NCBI GenBank assembly: GCA_050084515.1
Contig: CM114274.1
Coordinates: 25,358,001 to 25,422,000, forward strand
Length of the DNA stretch: 64,000 nt
Source of the DNA: Blasia pusilla
Taxonomy: Eukaryota; Marchantiophyta; Marchantiopsida; Blasiales
Reading direction: 5' to 3'
Translations under genes and position numbers: made by a program
The notes under the pieces: model-generated
Database searches by the model: none
The model's input: only the letters and a program-made list of their open reading frames with translations
What the model was told of the DNA's origin: nothing
In this document: in pieces, positions 1-11,813 of the stretch
How positions within the stretch are numbered: the stretch's first letter is position 1
How the letters are laid out: each line of letters starts with the position of its first letter

Positions 1-1
1 A

Positions 2-203
2 TCTATATTATTGGCGACAAGGGTCTCAGCAACAAACATATCTATGCTTGACACTTGTCTTTTTAGATGGCCTTTGCTAATCACACTTGTCCTCTCTAAA
101 TGCTTAATTCCATCTAACTAAGATGGAGAAACGTGCAAGATGAAAATCTGAGATCTTATGAGGGGCTCCTCTGTCACCCGTGCTGAGCACGGGCAACAGC
201 TAG
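2..203 (+). mobile_element. Non-autonomous Helitron (202 bp)
   Basis: The 5' end reads TCTATATTATTGGCG after a flanking A at position 1. The 3' end carries the hairpin CCCGTGCTGAGCACGGG, then nine bases, then CTAG at 200-203, followed by a flanking T. This fits the plant Helitron rule: insertion between A and T, 5' TC, and a 3' hairpin just before CTRR. The interior has no coding capacity, so movement would need a helicase supplied in trans. The 5' flank is a single base because the window starts there. Confidence 0.75.
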
Positions 204-1806
204 TAGAATATAAAGATACAAGAATGAGGCAAAAAATGTGACTTTCAAAATAGTGTGCTCCACCAAAAAGCATAGCACAGGTCGTTGGGACGTTGCTCCT
301 TTCTTCTTCAGCCTCGTCTTGAACGGTATCCGGTTTATTTTTAAATATCTCGCCAACTTCATTCCCAACTTACAACCAGGCCGGAATGTTTCAACCTTGA
401 CCGCATGGGACGTTGTCCTAAGACTCTTAAAAGAAGATTTTCCGCAAGCCCCTATCCAATGCACATGGCGGAAAATGTAGTACTAGTGTTGTATTTTTTC
501 TGAAAAAACATACACTAGAAGTGTGGTTTTCGAATCATTTTGAGAGAAGTTTGAATTTCAAATCAAGAATTTATTTAATTAGTCGGCATTCTCATGTTGA
601 GCACGGAAAGGGTCTTTTCTTTTGAAGTAGTCTAGAAATAATGCTCCACACCCTATTCCCTAATAGCTTCCTCCTTTCCCAAAGTATAACGTCCATTTTT
701 CGTTCTTAAAGGAGTAGTAACACCCCACTCCTCCTTGAATATAACTCCCACTCTTCATACATAAAACCACTTTCCCTCTCCCTAGATTCAAAATCATAAC
801 ATCCATTTTTCCTTCTAAAGGATCAGTAACACCCCACTCTTCCGTGAAAATAACCCCCCCCTCTTCATTAATAAAACCACTTCCCCTCTTCCAAGATTGA
901 AAATCATTCTCCCTCCCCAAAAATGTCAAAATGGAGTTAGTAAAGGGCACTCAAGGACAACAAAAAGTAACATTAGTATTTCGTCTTTGCTTTATATGAT
1001 TACAAAACAAGTAAGGAAAGCACATATGTAACATGATGAAGTTAAAAAAAATAGTCTCTTGAAACAAAGAGTTGTATTGTATGATAGCTTTCTATCACAT
1101 AACACACATGTTAGTAAACTATTTCGTAAAGACAATGGAGGAAATTTTTCATACATGAATCTTATACTAAAATAAACCCAACCCCAACCCCCCTACTAAA
1201 AAAAGAACTCAAATTAGTATATAACTATAGTATAAAAAAATTTCATGTGTGAACTTTGAAGGAGAAAATTATCACAACTTATGGTATATATCAGAGATAA
1301 GTAGATGATTAGAAAATCATGCAAATAAAATAATTGAACAAAGGGAATTTTTTTCTAATTTATATAATGTAGGCTCAAGACAATGTACATAGTTCAATTC
1401 ATCTTAATAAAAGGAAAATGTGCATGAGTTTATGAAGCCATAGAGTAAAGAAACTTCATGAATTATGAATTCATAAATTTTGGCAAAGAAGTAGATTCTA
1501 CACATAAATGTAGGATGCTCATCACGAGAAAAAATTATCATGCGCATGCATATTGCTATGATGCACACACAAATATACACTAACATAACACAAATCACAA
1601 ACATATCATGCCTATGTGTAAAACATCACAATGAAAGACTACATAATAGAATCAGATGGGAAACACACAACTCTTTGATAATATTGACTTAAAATCAAGT
1701 CAAACCTTCCCTCAACATAAAGGTATCTAAGTCTAAGACATGCCGATAGTACCATGTCGTGGCCTTCAGAAGGCGACTTTTTCTTGTAGAAGGCGACTAA
1801 TCAGAG
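204..1806. other. AT-rich intergenic stretch
   Basis: No gene is recognisable on either strand. The only structure seen is the 110-bp tandem duplication at 686-905. Short open frames here are AT-rich chance frames without family features. Confidence 0.6.
686..905. repeat. Two-copy tandem repeat, 110-bp unit
   Basis: Units at 686-795 and 796-905 share most positions, including the blocks TCCATTTTT, AGTAACACCCCACTC and ATAAAACCACTT. The minus strand stays open across both units, which only reflects the biased composition. Function is unknown. Confidence 0.75.
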
Positions 1807-2811
1807 TGTCACGACCCTCATGACCAAACGAGTACCAAGCGGAACATCGCAACATTAGCGGGCTCACGCTAAGATGGTTTGCGCGTTGGAGTAGTCTCAA
1901 AGAGGAGACCAGAGACGAGACGCGAGCGAGGCTTCGCGTTTCAGATGATATGGTCACGATCGAGAAACCTAGACCAAACGCGGAATGAGACTTGAAAGAA
2001 GTCGAGTCTAGGAAGTGGGTTGCCAAAGGAAGAATCCGGATTTGGAACGCCACTAGCGTTTGAGAGTTTCCGACTGTATTTATGCCCATAACTTTTAGCT
2101 CCAAGATGCGTTTGGATTAAATAAGAATGTGTTAGAAAGCTTGTGGAAAGCCAGTTCAAACGCACCAAAGATCTTTGCAAACGCTTAAGCAGAGGCTGAG
2201 AAACAACCCAGAAATGACTGTAAGTGGAGTCCGGTTGAGGGCCACAATGAAGGGCCCGACCCTCCTTTTCCAAAGGGAGGGAGGGGGGTAATTGGAGAAC
2301 CCCAGAAGTACTAGTAAGGGGGAAGGTCTCTGAGAGTGCTTGGAACCCAAACCCCACTTTGGACGCCACGGGGCGGCTCAAGGGCATGGAACGGAACGCG
2401 AGTTTGGGGGTTGGGTTGGAAAACCTGCACCAAGTCTATTGAGGTGATTTTAGACATCCCTCTTGGATTTCACCCCGCGACTCAATTACTTGGGTGTCGG
2501 TTTGGAACTCACACGAGGACCGTTGAACAGTTGGGATCGCTAGGCGCGCTGGTCTTTTTTTTGAGATCCTGGACTAACCAGAAGTCTGTTCCAAGTCTTG
2601 AAGGACTTGCCATGTTTTGGAAACTAGGAATTAAGGAAGGTTGAGCTTGATGAGACGCCGAGTTGAGAACTCGGTGGGTTGGAATGCTGGTTGACCTGCA
2701 CCGCCTAACGAGTGCGTGTTTGGGTGCAGATCGGCGATGAGATCGTGACCTACTAAACGTACGCTTTCGCAACACTAAAGATTGACGTTCAAGGAGAGTA
2801 GGGGCGCGAGA
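1807..2811 (+). repeat. LTR 1 of the Ty3/gypsy array
   Basis: The LTR starts TGTCACGACC and ends GGGGCGCGAGA, where the other two copies end CGCGACA, so the terminal CA has decayed. It aligns along its full length with LTRs at 6181-7175 and 12470-13488. In its first half it carries many private substitutions. Confidence 0.85.
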
Positions 2812-2813
2812 AG

Positions 2814-2825
2814 TGGTATCTGAGC
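2814..2825 (+). other. Primer-binding site (initiator Met tRNA type), element 1
   Basis: TGGTATCTGAGC lies two bases downstream of LTR 1. It differs by one base from TGGTATCAGAGC, the usual plant site complementary to the initiator methionine tRNA 3' end. Confidence 0.8.
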
Positions 2826-2960
2826 TAATCCTTGGTGAGCGAGAACTTGAGGTCGTGGGATCAACTGGACGCTTGGGAAAACTCAAGGTAGCGGCTGGAC
2901 TCAGACGCTTGAGGAGGGACGCAAGAAACGAGGAGGAGATTTGAGTGAGTTGGCTTGAAA

Positions 2961-5900
2961 ATGGCGATCGAGGGAGAACAACCCAACAAGGGCCGAATCA
3001 AGCGACGTGAACCAAGAGAGGAACCAATGCCGGACCGTGAAGCTATGGAGGAGACGGAGACTCCCGAAGAGCTGAACGCCAATCGTGAGGACGTTCCAGA
3101 GGCGAATCCTTCCGCGGGGCCATTGGGCCCAAACTCAGGGGAACGGACCGAGTCGAGCCAGACGTTGGACTTGTTGAAGCTATTGGTGGAGCAGATGTAC
3201 CAGCAAAGCAAGCGGATTGCAGAGTTAGAGGCCACTCGAACTCCGGGTGCGGGCAAAAAGATCTGCAAGACAAACCTGCCCACGCCATTCATTGGGGTGG
3301 GGCGCTCGCGGAAAGTGAAGGATATCCTTCCAGAACTGGAATTGTACTTCAAGGCGCAGAGGGCAGCTGAGCAGGACAAGGTGATGGTAGCCGTTACTTT
3401 CTTGAAGGATCATGTGCTACAATGGTGGACAGCTCAACGAGATGAATATCTGGGCGGCGAGTCACCTCTGAGTTGGGAGGAGTTCAAGGTGTTGATTGGG
3501 GATCGATTCACTCCGGAGTACCAAGGGTTGCGCGACACGGTGGAATGCGTACGGATGCGGTTGAGTGGTTCCTTAAGCGTGTATGTGAGGGAGTTTAGTG
3601 CGAAATAGACTTCTATTCCAAAGATGGAGGAGCACACGAAGAAGGCTATCTTCATTAGTGGACTCAAGCCGAGCGCTGAAAAGGCCCTTTACCGAACACC
3701 GACGTTGCCAGAGACCTGCGCGGATCTTCTGAAGCTAGCGGAGCAGATTGGGGACGATGAGGTCCAAACCCAAAAACCCTTTGAGCCAAAAGTTTTTTCG
3801 AAGAAGTCGAAAAACAAAGAGGCGTTAAAAAGAGTCTAGAGTGGGGGCCAGCACGATCCATGAGAGTCGTCTGCCACGGCAGAAAAACGAGTGGAACTTC
3901 ATGCGAAGCCGAGAGGAGGACAACACTCGAAGTCAGGGAACGGCAAGGTCATATGCTACAACTGTGGCGAACCGGGGCACCTGGCGAAAGTATGTTCAAA
4001 ACCGAAGGTTAGTAATGGGAGTATGATTGCGTTTGGTGCTAAGGATCTGTTGGCGGGCGATCTGGAGACGTCCCTTCAGGTCACCAAGAGGACGCACAAT
4101 TTGGTGTACCTAAGATCCAAGATTGCTGATCGCGATGTGTTGTTGCTCGTGGATACAGGTGCTTTGCACTCCTTCCTAAGCCCGAGAATCGTGAAGGAAC
4201 TGGGGTTGTCTACCTCCAAGGCGGATGAGCCCATTCGAGTAGGATTTGCAAGAGGCAAGTCTCATCGGACTTCTGATTTGGTCTTGGGTTTGACAGTAGG
4301 ATGCGGGGTATTTGAGTTGAAGGAGAATTTCACTCTGTGCAAAATGGATGGCATTGACGGAGTCTTGGGGAATACATTCCTAGATGCGTATGAGGTGGAG
4401 TTAAGACGTAGACCCTTGAGGTTGAGCGTCTTGCTAAAAGGCAAATGGTTACAGGTGCGGTTGGTCCGTGAGGTTCCGGAGAAAAAGGAGTTAGTGAACT
4501 CGATTACAAGGAGGATCATGACCGAGTTGGAGGATGGATTTCTCTGCTTGATGAGACAAGTGGAGGAGGCTACAAGAAGAATACGCAGAGATCAGGACAC
4601 TGCTTCAAGGGGAATCCCAGAACCACTCCAGGAAGTGGTCCAGGAGTTTGAGGATGTCTTGACAAATGAGCTTCCGACTTAATTGCCGCCACATAGAGTC
4701 GTTGATCATAAGATAGAGATCATACCTGGTTCCCAACCGCCTTCAAAAGCACCATATAGGTTGAATCAGGAGGAACTTCTTGAGTTGAAAAAGCAGTTAA
4801 GTGAGCTCTTGGAAAAGGGTTACATTAGGACTAGCAAGTCACCTTATGGAGCACCTGTTCTTTTTGTAAAGAAGAAGGATGGCAAGATGAGGCTGTGTGT
4901 TGACTACTGTGCGCTGAATAAAGTGATGGTTCAGAACAATTATCCTCTTCCGAGGATAGATGATCTCTTTGATAGGCTTGCAGGCGCGAGATATTTCAGT
5001 AGGATCGACTTGAAGTCAGGATATTACCAGATTCGGATTGCCGAGGCAGATGTGGAGAAGACTGCATGTAGGACAAGATACGGTTCCATTGAGTTTGTAG
5101 TGATGCCTTTCGGTCTATGTAACGCGCCTCCGACGTTCACCACATTGATGAACTCTATTTTTCACAAGGAAATGGATGAGTATGTTATCATCTATATTGA
5201 CGACATACTTATCTATTCGAAGTCACTAGAGGAGCATGTTCGACATGTGAGAGCGGTCTTGTCTAAGCTAAGGGCAAATCAACCGTATGCGAATGTAGAG
5301 AAGAGCGAATTTGGTTTGAGCAAGATCAAATTCTTGGGTCACGTGGTCAGTGCAGATGGCGTCAGTCCAGACATGGAAAAGGTGAAAGCGATTTTCGAGT
5401 GGGAACCCCCATCCACTGTAAAGGGGATGAGGAGGTTCATAGGTGCGGTGCAGTTCTATCGCACTTATGTGAAAAACTTTTCGGGAATTGTGAGACCTCT
5501 CACGGATTGGACAGCAAAGTTTGCCAACACGATTTGGACCTAGGAAGTTAATGAGGCATTCATCCGAGTGAAGAAAATTCTATCGCAGGAACAAGTGTTG
5601 AAGCTGCCGGAGTTTGACAAACCGTTCGAAGTGCATACCGATGCTAGTGATTTCGCGGTTGCAGGAATGTTGGTGCAAGAAGGGAGACCGGTGGCATATG
5701 AGAGAAAGAAGCTTAGCGATACTGAAAGGAGATGGCCCACTCACGAGAAAGAGTTGTTCGCGGTGGTACATTTCTTGAGGAAGTGGCGGCATTATCTAGG
5801 GCTCCACAGGACTCGAGTATTCACCGATAATATATCACTCAAGTATTTTGAGACCCAGGATCGAGTGACACCGAAACAACTGCGATGGCATGATACCTTG

Positions 5901-6180
5901 GCACTGATGGATGTTGAGTTGATTCACAAGCCAGGTAAGGATAATGTGATTCGAGATGCGTTGAGTCGCAAGGAGGAATACATGCCATCGACGACACAGG
6001 TCTTGAGAGCAATGTTCCCTAAAGAAAAAACACTGGAAAGAAGGATTCGTGAAGGATATATGAAGGATGCTCACGCAGGGGAGTACCTGAGGAAGTTGAA
6101 GCAGGGTGAGAAGGTGGCCAAGATAAGTTTGAGGCACGGTTTACTAAGGTTCAAACAGAGTAGGATCTATGTAGGGCAAG
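2961..6180 (+). pseudogene. gag-pol of element 1, stopped but in one frame
   Basis: One reading frame runs from ATG 2961 to the 3' truncation at 6180, interrupted by stops at 3606 (TAG), 3837 (TAG), 4680 (TAA) and 5541 (TAG). No frameshift was seen. In element 2 the matching codons are sense codons, so these are point mutations. Gag carries the knuckle CYNCGEPGHLAKVC (CX2CX4HX4C). Protease has LLLVDTGA. RT has [11 protein letters not shown] and the catalytic YIDDILIYS (about 5190-5220). RNase H has HTDASDFAVAG (about 5630) and FTDN (about 5820). Integrase is missing. It is non-functional as it stands. Confidence 0.9.
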
Positions 6181-7175
6181 TGTTGCGACCCTCATGACCA
6201 AACAAGTGCCAAGCGGAACATCGGAACATTAGCGGGCTCACGCTAAGATGGTTTGCGCGTTGGAGTTGTCTCAAAGAGGAGACAAGAGACGAGACGCAAG
6301 CGAGAAGTCGCGTTTCAGATGTGATGGTCGCAACTCAGAAACCTGGACCAAACGCAGAATGAGACTTGAAAGAAGTCGAGTCTAGGAAGTGGGTTGCCAA
6401 AGGAAAGATCCGGATTTGGAACGCCACTTGCATTTGAGAGTTTCCGACTGTATTTATGACCATAACTTTTAGCGCCAAGATGAGTTTGAAGCAAATAAGG
6501 GTGCGTTGGAAAGCTTATGGAGAGCCGGTTCAAACGCACCAAAGATCGCTGCAAACGCGTAAGCAGCGGCCGAGATACGACCCGAAAACGACTGTAAGTG
6601 GAGTCGGGTTGAGGGCCACAATGAAGGGCCCAAACCTCTTTTCCCAAAGGGGAGGGGTTATTGGAGAACCCCAGAAGTACTAGTAAGGGGGAAGGTCTCC
6701 GAGAGTGCTTGGAACCCAAACCCCACTTTGGGCGCCGAGGCGGCTCAAGGGCATGGAAGGAACGCGAGTTTGGGCGTTGGGTTGGAAAACCTGCACCAAG
6801 TCCATTGAGGCGATTTTAGAAATCCCTCTTGGATTTCACGCGCGACTCAATTACTTGGGTCTCGGTTTGGAACTCACACGAGGACCGTTGAGCAGTTGGG
6901 ATCACTAGGCGTGCAAGTGCCGTTCAGATCCTCGACTAACCAGAAGTCTGTTCCAAGTCTTGAAGGACTTGCCATGTGTTGGGAGCTAGGAACTAAGGAA
7001 GGTTGAGCTTGATGAGACGCCGAGTTTAGGACTCGGTGGGTTGGAACGTCGGTTGGCCAAACCCGACTAACGAGTGCGTGTTTGGGTGCAGATCGGCGAT
7101 GAGTTCGTGACCTCACTATCGAACGCACGCTTCGCAACACTAAAGATTGACGTTCAAGGAGAGTAGGGCGCGACA
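6181..7175 (+). repeat. LTR 2, shared junction between elements 1 and 2
   Basis: It starts TGTTGCGACC directly after the truncated pol of element 1 and ends CGCGACA two bases before a primer-binding site. It serves as the 5' LTR of element 2. Diagnostic blocks are shared with the first half of the LTR at 12470. Confidence 0.88.
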
Positions 7176-7177
7176 AG

Positions 7178-7188
7178 TGGTATCGAGC
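7178..7188 (+). other. Primer-binding site, element 2
   Basis: TGGTATCGAGC, two bases after LTR 2. Compared with the TGGTATCAGAGC consensus it lacks one A, so it is probably weakened. Confidence 0.7.
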
Positions 7189-7323
7189 TTATCCTTGGTG
7201 AGCGAGAACTTCGGGTCGTGGGATCAGCCGGACGCTTGGGAAATTTCAAGGTAGCGGCTAGACTCGGACGCTCGAGGAGGGACGCAAGAAACAAGGAGGA
7301 GATCTGAGTGAGTTGGCTTGGAG

Positions 7324-8883
7324 ATGGCGATCGAGGGAGAACAACCCAAGAAGCGTCGAATCAAGCGACGTGAACCGAGAGAGGAACCAATGCCGGACCG
7401 TGAAGCTATAGAGGAGTCGGAGACTCCCAAAGAGCTGAACGCCAGTCGTGAGGACGTCCCAGTGGCGACTCCTTCCGCGGGGCCAGTGGGCCCAAACTCA
7501 GGGGAAAGGACGGAGTCGAGCCTGACGTTGGACTTGTTGAAGGTGTTGGTGGAGCAGATGTCCCAGCAAAGCAAGCGGATTGCGGAGTTAGAGGCCACTC
7601 GAAACTCGAGTGCGGGCAAAAAGCTCTGCAAGACGAACCGCCCACGCCATTTCTTGGAGTGGGGCGCCATGAAAGTGAAGGATTTCCTTACGAAGGCGAA
7701 TCAGACCGAGGCGCGAGAAGGTGCTGAGCAAGACAAGGTGACGGTAGCCGTTACTTTCCTGAAGGATCATGCTCTACAATGGTGGACCGCTCAACGAGAG
7801 GAATATCTGAGCGGTGAGTCACCTCTGAGTTGGGAGGAGTTCAAGGAGTTGATTGGGGATCGGTTCACTCCGGAGTACCAAGGGTTGCGTGACACGGTGG
7901 AATGCGTGCGGATGCGGCAGAGTGGTTCCTTAAGCGCGTATGTGAGGGAGTTTAGTGCGAAACTGACTTCTAGTCCGAAGATGGATGAGCACGCGAAGAA
8001 GGCTATCTTCATTTGTGGACTCAAGCCGAGCGTTGAGAAGGCCCTTTACCGAATGCCGACGTTGCCAGAGACCTGCGCGGACCTTCTGAAGCTAGCGGAG
8101 CGGATTGGGGACGATGAGGTCCAAACCCAGAAACCCTTCGAGTCAAAAGTTTTTTCGAAGAAGCCGAAAAATAAGGAGGCGTTCAAAAGAGGCTGGAGTG
8201 GGGGCCAGCACGAACCAGGAGAGTCGTCTGCCCCGGTAGCAAAACGAGTGGAACTTCATGCAAAGCCGAAAGGAGGACAACACTCGAAGACAGGGAACGG
8301 CAAGGTCGTATGCTACAACTGTGGCGAACCGGGGCACATGTCGAAAGGGTGTTCGAAACCGAAGGTTAGTAATGGGAGTATGATTGCGTTTGCTGGTAAG
8401 CATCTGTTGGCGGGCGATATGGAGACGTCCCTTCAAGTCACCAAGAGGACGCACAATTTGGTGTACCTAAGATCCAAGATTGCTGATTGCGATGTGTTGT
8501 TGCTCGTGGATACAGGTGCTTCGCACTCCTTCCTAAGCCCGAGAATCGTGAAGGAACTGGGGCTGTCTACCTCTAAGGCGGACGAGCCCATTCGAGTGGG
8601 ATTTGTAGGAGGCAAGTCTCATCGGACTTCTGATTTGGTCTTGGGTTTGACAGTAGGATGCGGGGTATTCGAGTTAAAGGAGAATTTCACTGTATGCGAA
8701 ATCGACGGCATTGACGGAGTTTTGGGGAATACATTCCTAGATGCGTATGAGGTGGAGTTAAGACGCCGACCATTGAGGTTGAGCGTCTTGCTAAAAGGCA
8801 AACGGATTACAAAGTGCGGTTGGTCCGTGAGGTTCAGCGAAGATGGAGTTGGTGAACTCGATCACAAGGAGGAGCATGACTGA
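7324..8883 (+). CDS. gag-protease polyprotein of element 2 (open)
   Basis: ATG 7324 opens a frame of about 519 residues. The N-terminal capsid-like part includes QWWTAQREEY and is typical of Ty3/gypsy gag. The zinc knuckle CYNCGEPGHMSKGC (CX2CX4HX4C) is near 8310. The aspartic protease motif LLLVDTGASHSFL is near 8500. Compared with element 1, the frame is lost just after KGKR near 8800, so the last twenty-odd residues are out of register and the link to RT is broken. The protein would package retrotransposon RNA and cleave the polyprotein. The start matches the homologous ATG of element 1. Confidence 0.85.
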   Translation: MAIEGEQPKKRRIKRREPREEPMPDREAIEESETPKELNASREDVPVATPSAGPVGPNSGERTESSLTLDLLKVLVEQMSQQSKRIAELEATRNSSAGKKLCKTNRPRHFLEWGAMKVKDFLTKANQTEAREGAEQDKVTVAVTFLKDHALQWWTAQREEYLSGESPLSWEEFKELIGDRFTPEYQGLRDTVECVRMRQSGSLSAYVREFSAKLTSSPKMDEHAKKAIFICGLKPSVEKALYRMPTLPETCADLLKLAERIGDDEVQTQKPFESKVFSKKPKNKEAFKRGWSGGQHEPGESSAPVAKRVELHAKPKGGQHSKTGNGKVVCYNCGEPGHMSKGCSKPKVSNGSMIAFAGKHLLAGDMETSLQVTKRTHNLVYLRSKIADCDVLLLVDTGASHSFLSPRIVKELGLSTSKADEPIRVGFVGGKSHRTSDLVLGLTVGCGVFELKENFTVCEIDGIDGVLGNTFLDAYEVELRRRPLRLSVLLKGKRITKCGWSVRFSEDGVGELDHKEEHD

Positions 8884-10349
8884 GTTGGAGGATGGATTTC
8901 TGCTTGATGAGACAAGTGGAGGAGGCTACAAGCATATCGCAGAGATCAGACGCTGTCTCAAGGGGAATCGAATCACTCAGGAAGTGGTCCAGGAGTTTGA
9001 GGATGTCTTGACAAATGAGCTTCCGACTGAATTGCCGCCGCATAGAGCCGTAGATCATAAGATAGAGATCATACCGGTTCCCAACCGCCTTCAAAAGCAC
9101 CATATAGGTTGAATCGGGAGAAACTTCTTGAGTTGAAAAAGCGATTAAGTGAGCTCTTGGAAAAGGGTTACATTAGGACTAGCAAGTCACCTTATGGAGC
9201 ACCTGTTCTTTTTGTAAAGAAGAAGGATGGAAAGATGAGGGTGTGTTGATTACGTGCACCGAACAAAGTGACGGTTCGAACAATTATCCTCTTCAGGATA
9301 GATGATCTCTTTGATAGGTCGGGCAGCGCGAGATATTTCAGTAGGATTGACTTGAAGTCAGGATATTACCAGATTCGGATTGCCGAGGCGGATGTGGAGA
9401 AGAGGCTGCGTGCGTGGGGCGAGATACTGGTTCCATTGAGTTTGTAGTGATGCCTTTCGGTCTATGTAACGCGCCTCCGACGTTCACCACATTGATGAAC
9501 TCCATTTTTCACAAGGAAATGGATGAGTATGTTATCATCTATATCGATGATATACTTATCTATTCGAAGTCACTAGAGGAGCACGTTCGAAATGTGAGAG
9601 CGGTCTTGTCTAAGCTAAGGGCAAATCAGCTGTATGCGAATGTTTAGAAGAGCGAATTTGGTTTGAGTAAGATCAAATTCTTGGGTCACGTGGTCAGTGC
9701 AGATGGCGTCAGTCCAGACATGGAAAAGGTGAAGGCGATTTCCGAGTGGGAACCCCCATCCACTGTAAAGGGGATGAGGAGGTTCATAGGTGCGGTGCAG
9801 TTCTATCGCACTTATGTGAAAAACTTTTCGGGAATTGTGAGACCTCTCACGGATTGGACGGCAAAGTTTGCCAACACGACTTGGACCCAGGAAGTTAATG
9901 AGGCATTCAACCGAGTGAAGCAGATTCTATCGCAGGAACCAGTATTAAAGCTGCCGGAGTTTGACAAACCGTTCGAAGTGCATACCGATGCTAGTGATTT
10001 CGCGGTTGCAGGAATGTTGGTGCAAGAAGGGAGACCGGTGGCATATGAGAGCAAGAAGCTTAGCGACATTGAAAGGAGATGGCCCACTCACGAGAAAGAG
10101 TTGTTCGCGGTGGTACATTGCTTGAGGAAGTGGCGGCATTATCTAGGGCTCCATAAGACTCGAGTATTCACCGATAATATATCACTCAAGTATTTTGAGA
10201 CCCAGGATCGAGTGACACCGAAACAACTGCGGTGGCATGATACCTTGGCGCTGATGGATGTAGATATGATCCACAAGCCAGGTAAAGATAATGTGATTCG
10301 GATCGTTAAGTCGCAAGGAGGAACACATGCCATCGCGACACAGTCTTGA
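8840..10349 (+). pseudogene. Reverse transcriptase-RNase H of element 2, frameshifted
   Basis: Pieces in different frames match element 1: the RT lead-in (8843-9112), RT core with MPFGLCNAP and YIDDILIYS (9414-9645), then thumb and RNase H (9663-10290). Indels near 9070, 9240-9300 and 9400 disrupt the part around the first RT motifs. An in-frame TAG at 9645 interrupts the core, and a 3' frameshift near 10300 disrupts the end. Element 1 has no indels over the same stretch, so the two copies decayed differently. Confidence 0.85.
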
Positions 10350-11590
10350 GAGCAATGTTCCCTAAGGAAACAGATCTGGAGAGAAGGATTCGTGAAGGAT
10401 ATATGAAGGATGCTCAAGCAGGGAATACCGAGGAAGTTGAAGCGAGGGTGAGAAGGTGGCCAAGATAAGTTTGAGGCACGGTTTACTAAGGTTCAAGAGT
10501 AGGATCTATGTAGGGCAAGGCACGAATCGAACCAAGGTGTTAAAGAATGTCACGACGGACCCTGGCGAGGACATAAAGGAGAGAAATCTCGCTAAACATT
10601 CTGGTCGAAGTGGTTCTTTTGGCCCAACATGAAGGAGGATGTTGCTCAATATGTGAAGACCGTGTGACCGCCAAACGAATAGAGTCTCCTATGATAAGAA
10701 ACAAGGCTTGCTTTGCATCCCTTGCCGATCCCGAAGGACCCTTGCAAAGTGTGAGTATGGATTTCATCACGAGTCTTCCGAATCTGGGGATACAACGCTA
10801 TACTTGTGATTGTTGATCGGTTTAGCAAGTTGGCGAGATTCGTGCCCGACGGTGGATTCCAGAACGGCGTATCTGACGGCGCAACTATTCCTCGATAATT
10901 GGTGGCTTGCTCATGGTTTGCCGAGGAGCATTGTTTGATCGGGATCCAAAGTTTACCGGTGCTTTCGGAAGCACTTGTTGAAGGTTTAAGACCAAGCTGA
11001 GTTTTAGTACGGCTTTCCACCCCCGGAGGCGGATGGACGGTGAAAAGGTAAACTCTATCGTGAATCAAGACTTGAGGAATTATGTCGAGTCTTGATCAAC
11101 GCGATTGGGTCGTGGTGAGCATGGCGGAATCTTTGCTACAACTCGACCAAGCATTACGCAATTGGAGAATCTCCGTTTCTCCTGGCAAATGGGCGAGCGA
11201 GAAGGGCCTCTTGATCTAGCCCTTCGAAGGGTACTACATTGGCACAAACACGACAAGCGACCGAAGGTTTGTTGGTAGAGATCGAGAACGAGAAGAGCGC
11301 GAGGCGAAGTCTTGCAAAGGCTCAAATGAGGCACGTTAAGCATGCTAACAAGAGTTGGCGCCAAATGCGATTCAAGTTGGAGAACAAGTGTGGTTGAGTG
11401 TGAAGAATCTCACTCTTCCGAAAGAGTTGTCTGCGGTCGTCGCCAAGTATCTTTGGACCGTATGTGATTGTGGCAAACCCGTTTGAGGATGTGTATACGT
11501 TGAGGCGCCGGACGAGTTCAAGATTCACCCGACCTTTCATGTGTCATTGTTGAAGAAATACCTTCAAGATAATGGACGTTGAAGCGGAGC
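10350..11590 (+). pseudogene. Integrase remnant of element 2
   Basis: Short fragments only, in shifting frames. A zinc-binding-like start lies near 10500-10690. A core-domain entry reading MDFITSLP is near 10757, followed by VDRFSKLARF-like codons near 10810. Scattered fragments reach 11560. No frame longer than about 70 residues survives. Integration activity is lost. Confidence 0.7.
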
Positions 11591-11591
11591 A

Positions 11592-11813
11592 GTGGTGAGA
11601 CCGCACCCGGTCATCGTAAATGAGGAGCCGGAGTTCGAGGTGGAGACCATCTTACGTTCGAGGCGTCGGGCCAACAAGTATGAATACTTGGTAAAATGGA
11701 AGGGCTACCATGTGAAGGAGGCGACTTGGATTGCGGAGGCGGATTTGGAACACGCGCAAGAATTGTTGCGTGACTTCAAGCGAAGCACATACGTTAGTAC
11801 GAGGAGAAGCTAG
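11592..11813 (+). pseudogene. Chromodomain at the integrase C terminus
   Basis: An open 73-codon segment contains the chromodomain core YEYLVKWKGY followed by ATWIAEADLEHAQELLRDF. Chromodomains bind methylated histone H3 tails, and in chromoviruses they direct integration towards heterochromatin. The aromatic residues of the cage region are retained (Y, W and W). It is intact but orphaned behind a broken integrase. It defines the element as a chromovirus. Confidence 0.85.

Larger units (their letters stand above)
1807..6180 (+). mobile_element. Ty3/gypsy element 1 (5' LTR, gag, protease, RT, RNase H; truncated)
   Basis: This is an LTR retrotransposon relic. The order is LTR, primer-binding site, gag with a CCHC knuckle, aspartic protease, reverse transcriptase and RNase H. 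It then stops at GTAGGGCAAG (6171-6180) and abuts the first base of the next LTR. Integrase and chromodomain are absent. The homologous point in element 2 is 10510, where the internal region continues. No target-site duplication was found. A deletion, or a recombination that used an LTR end, would explain the junction. Confidence 0.85.
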
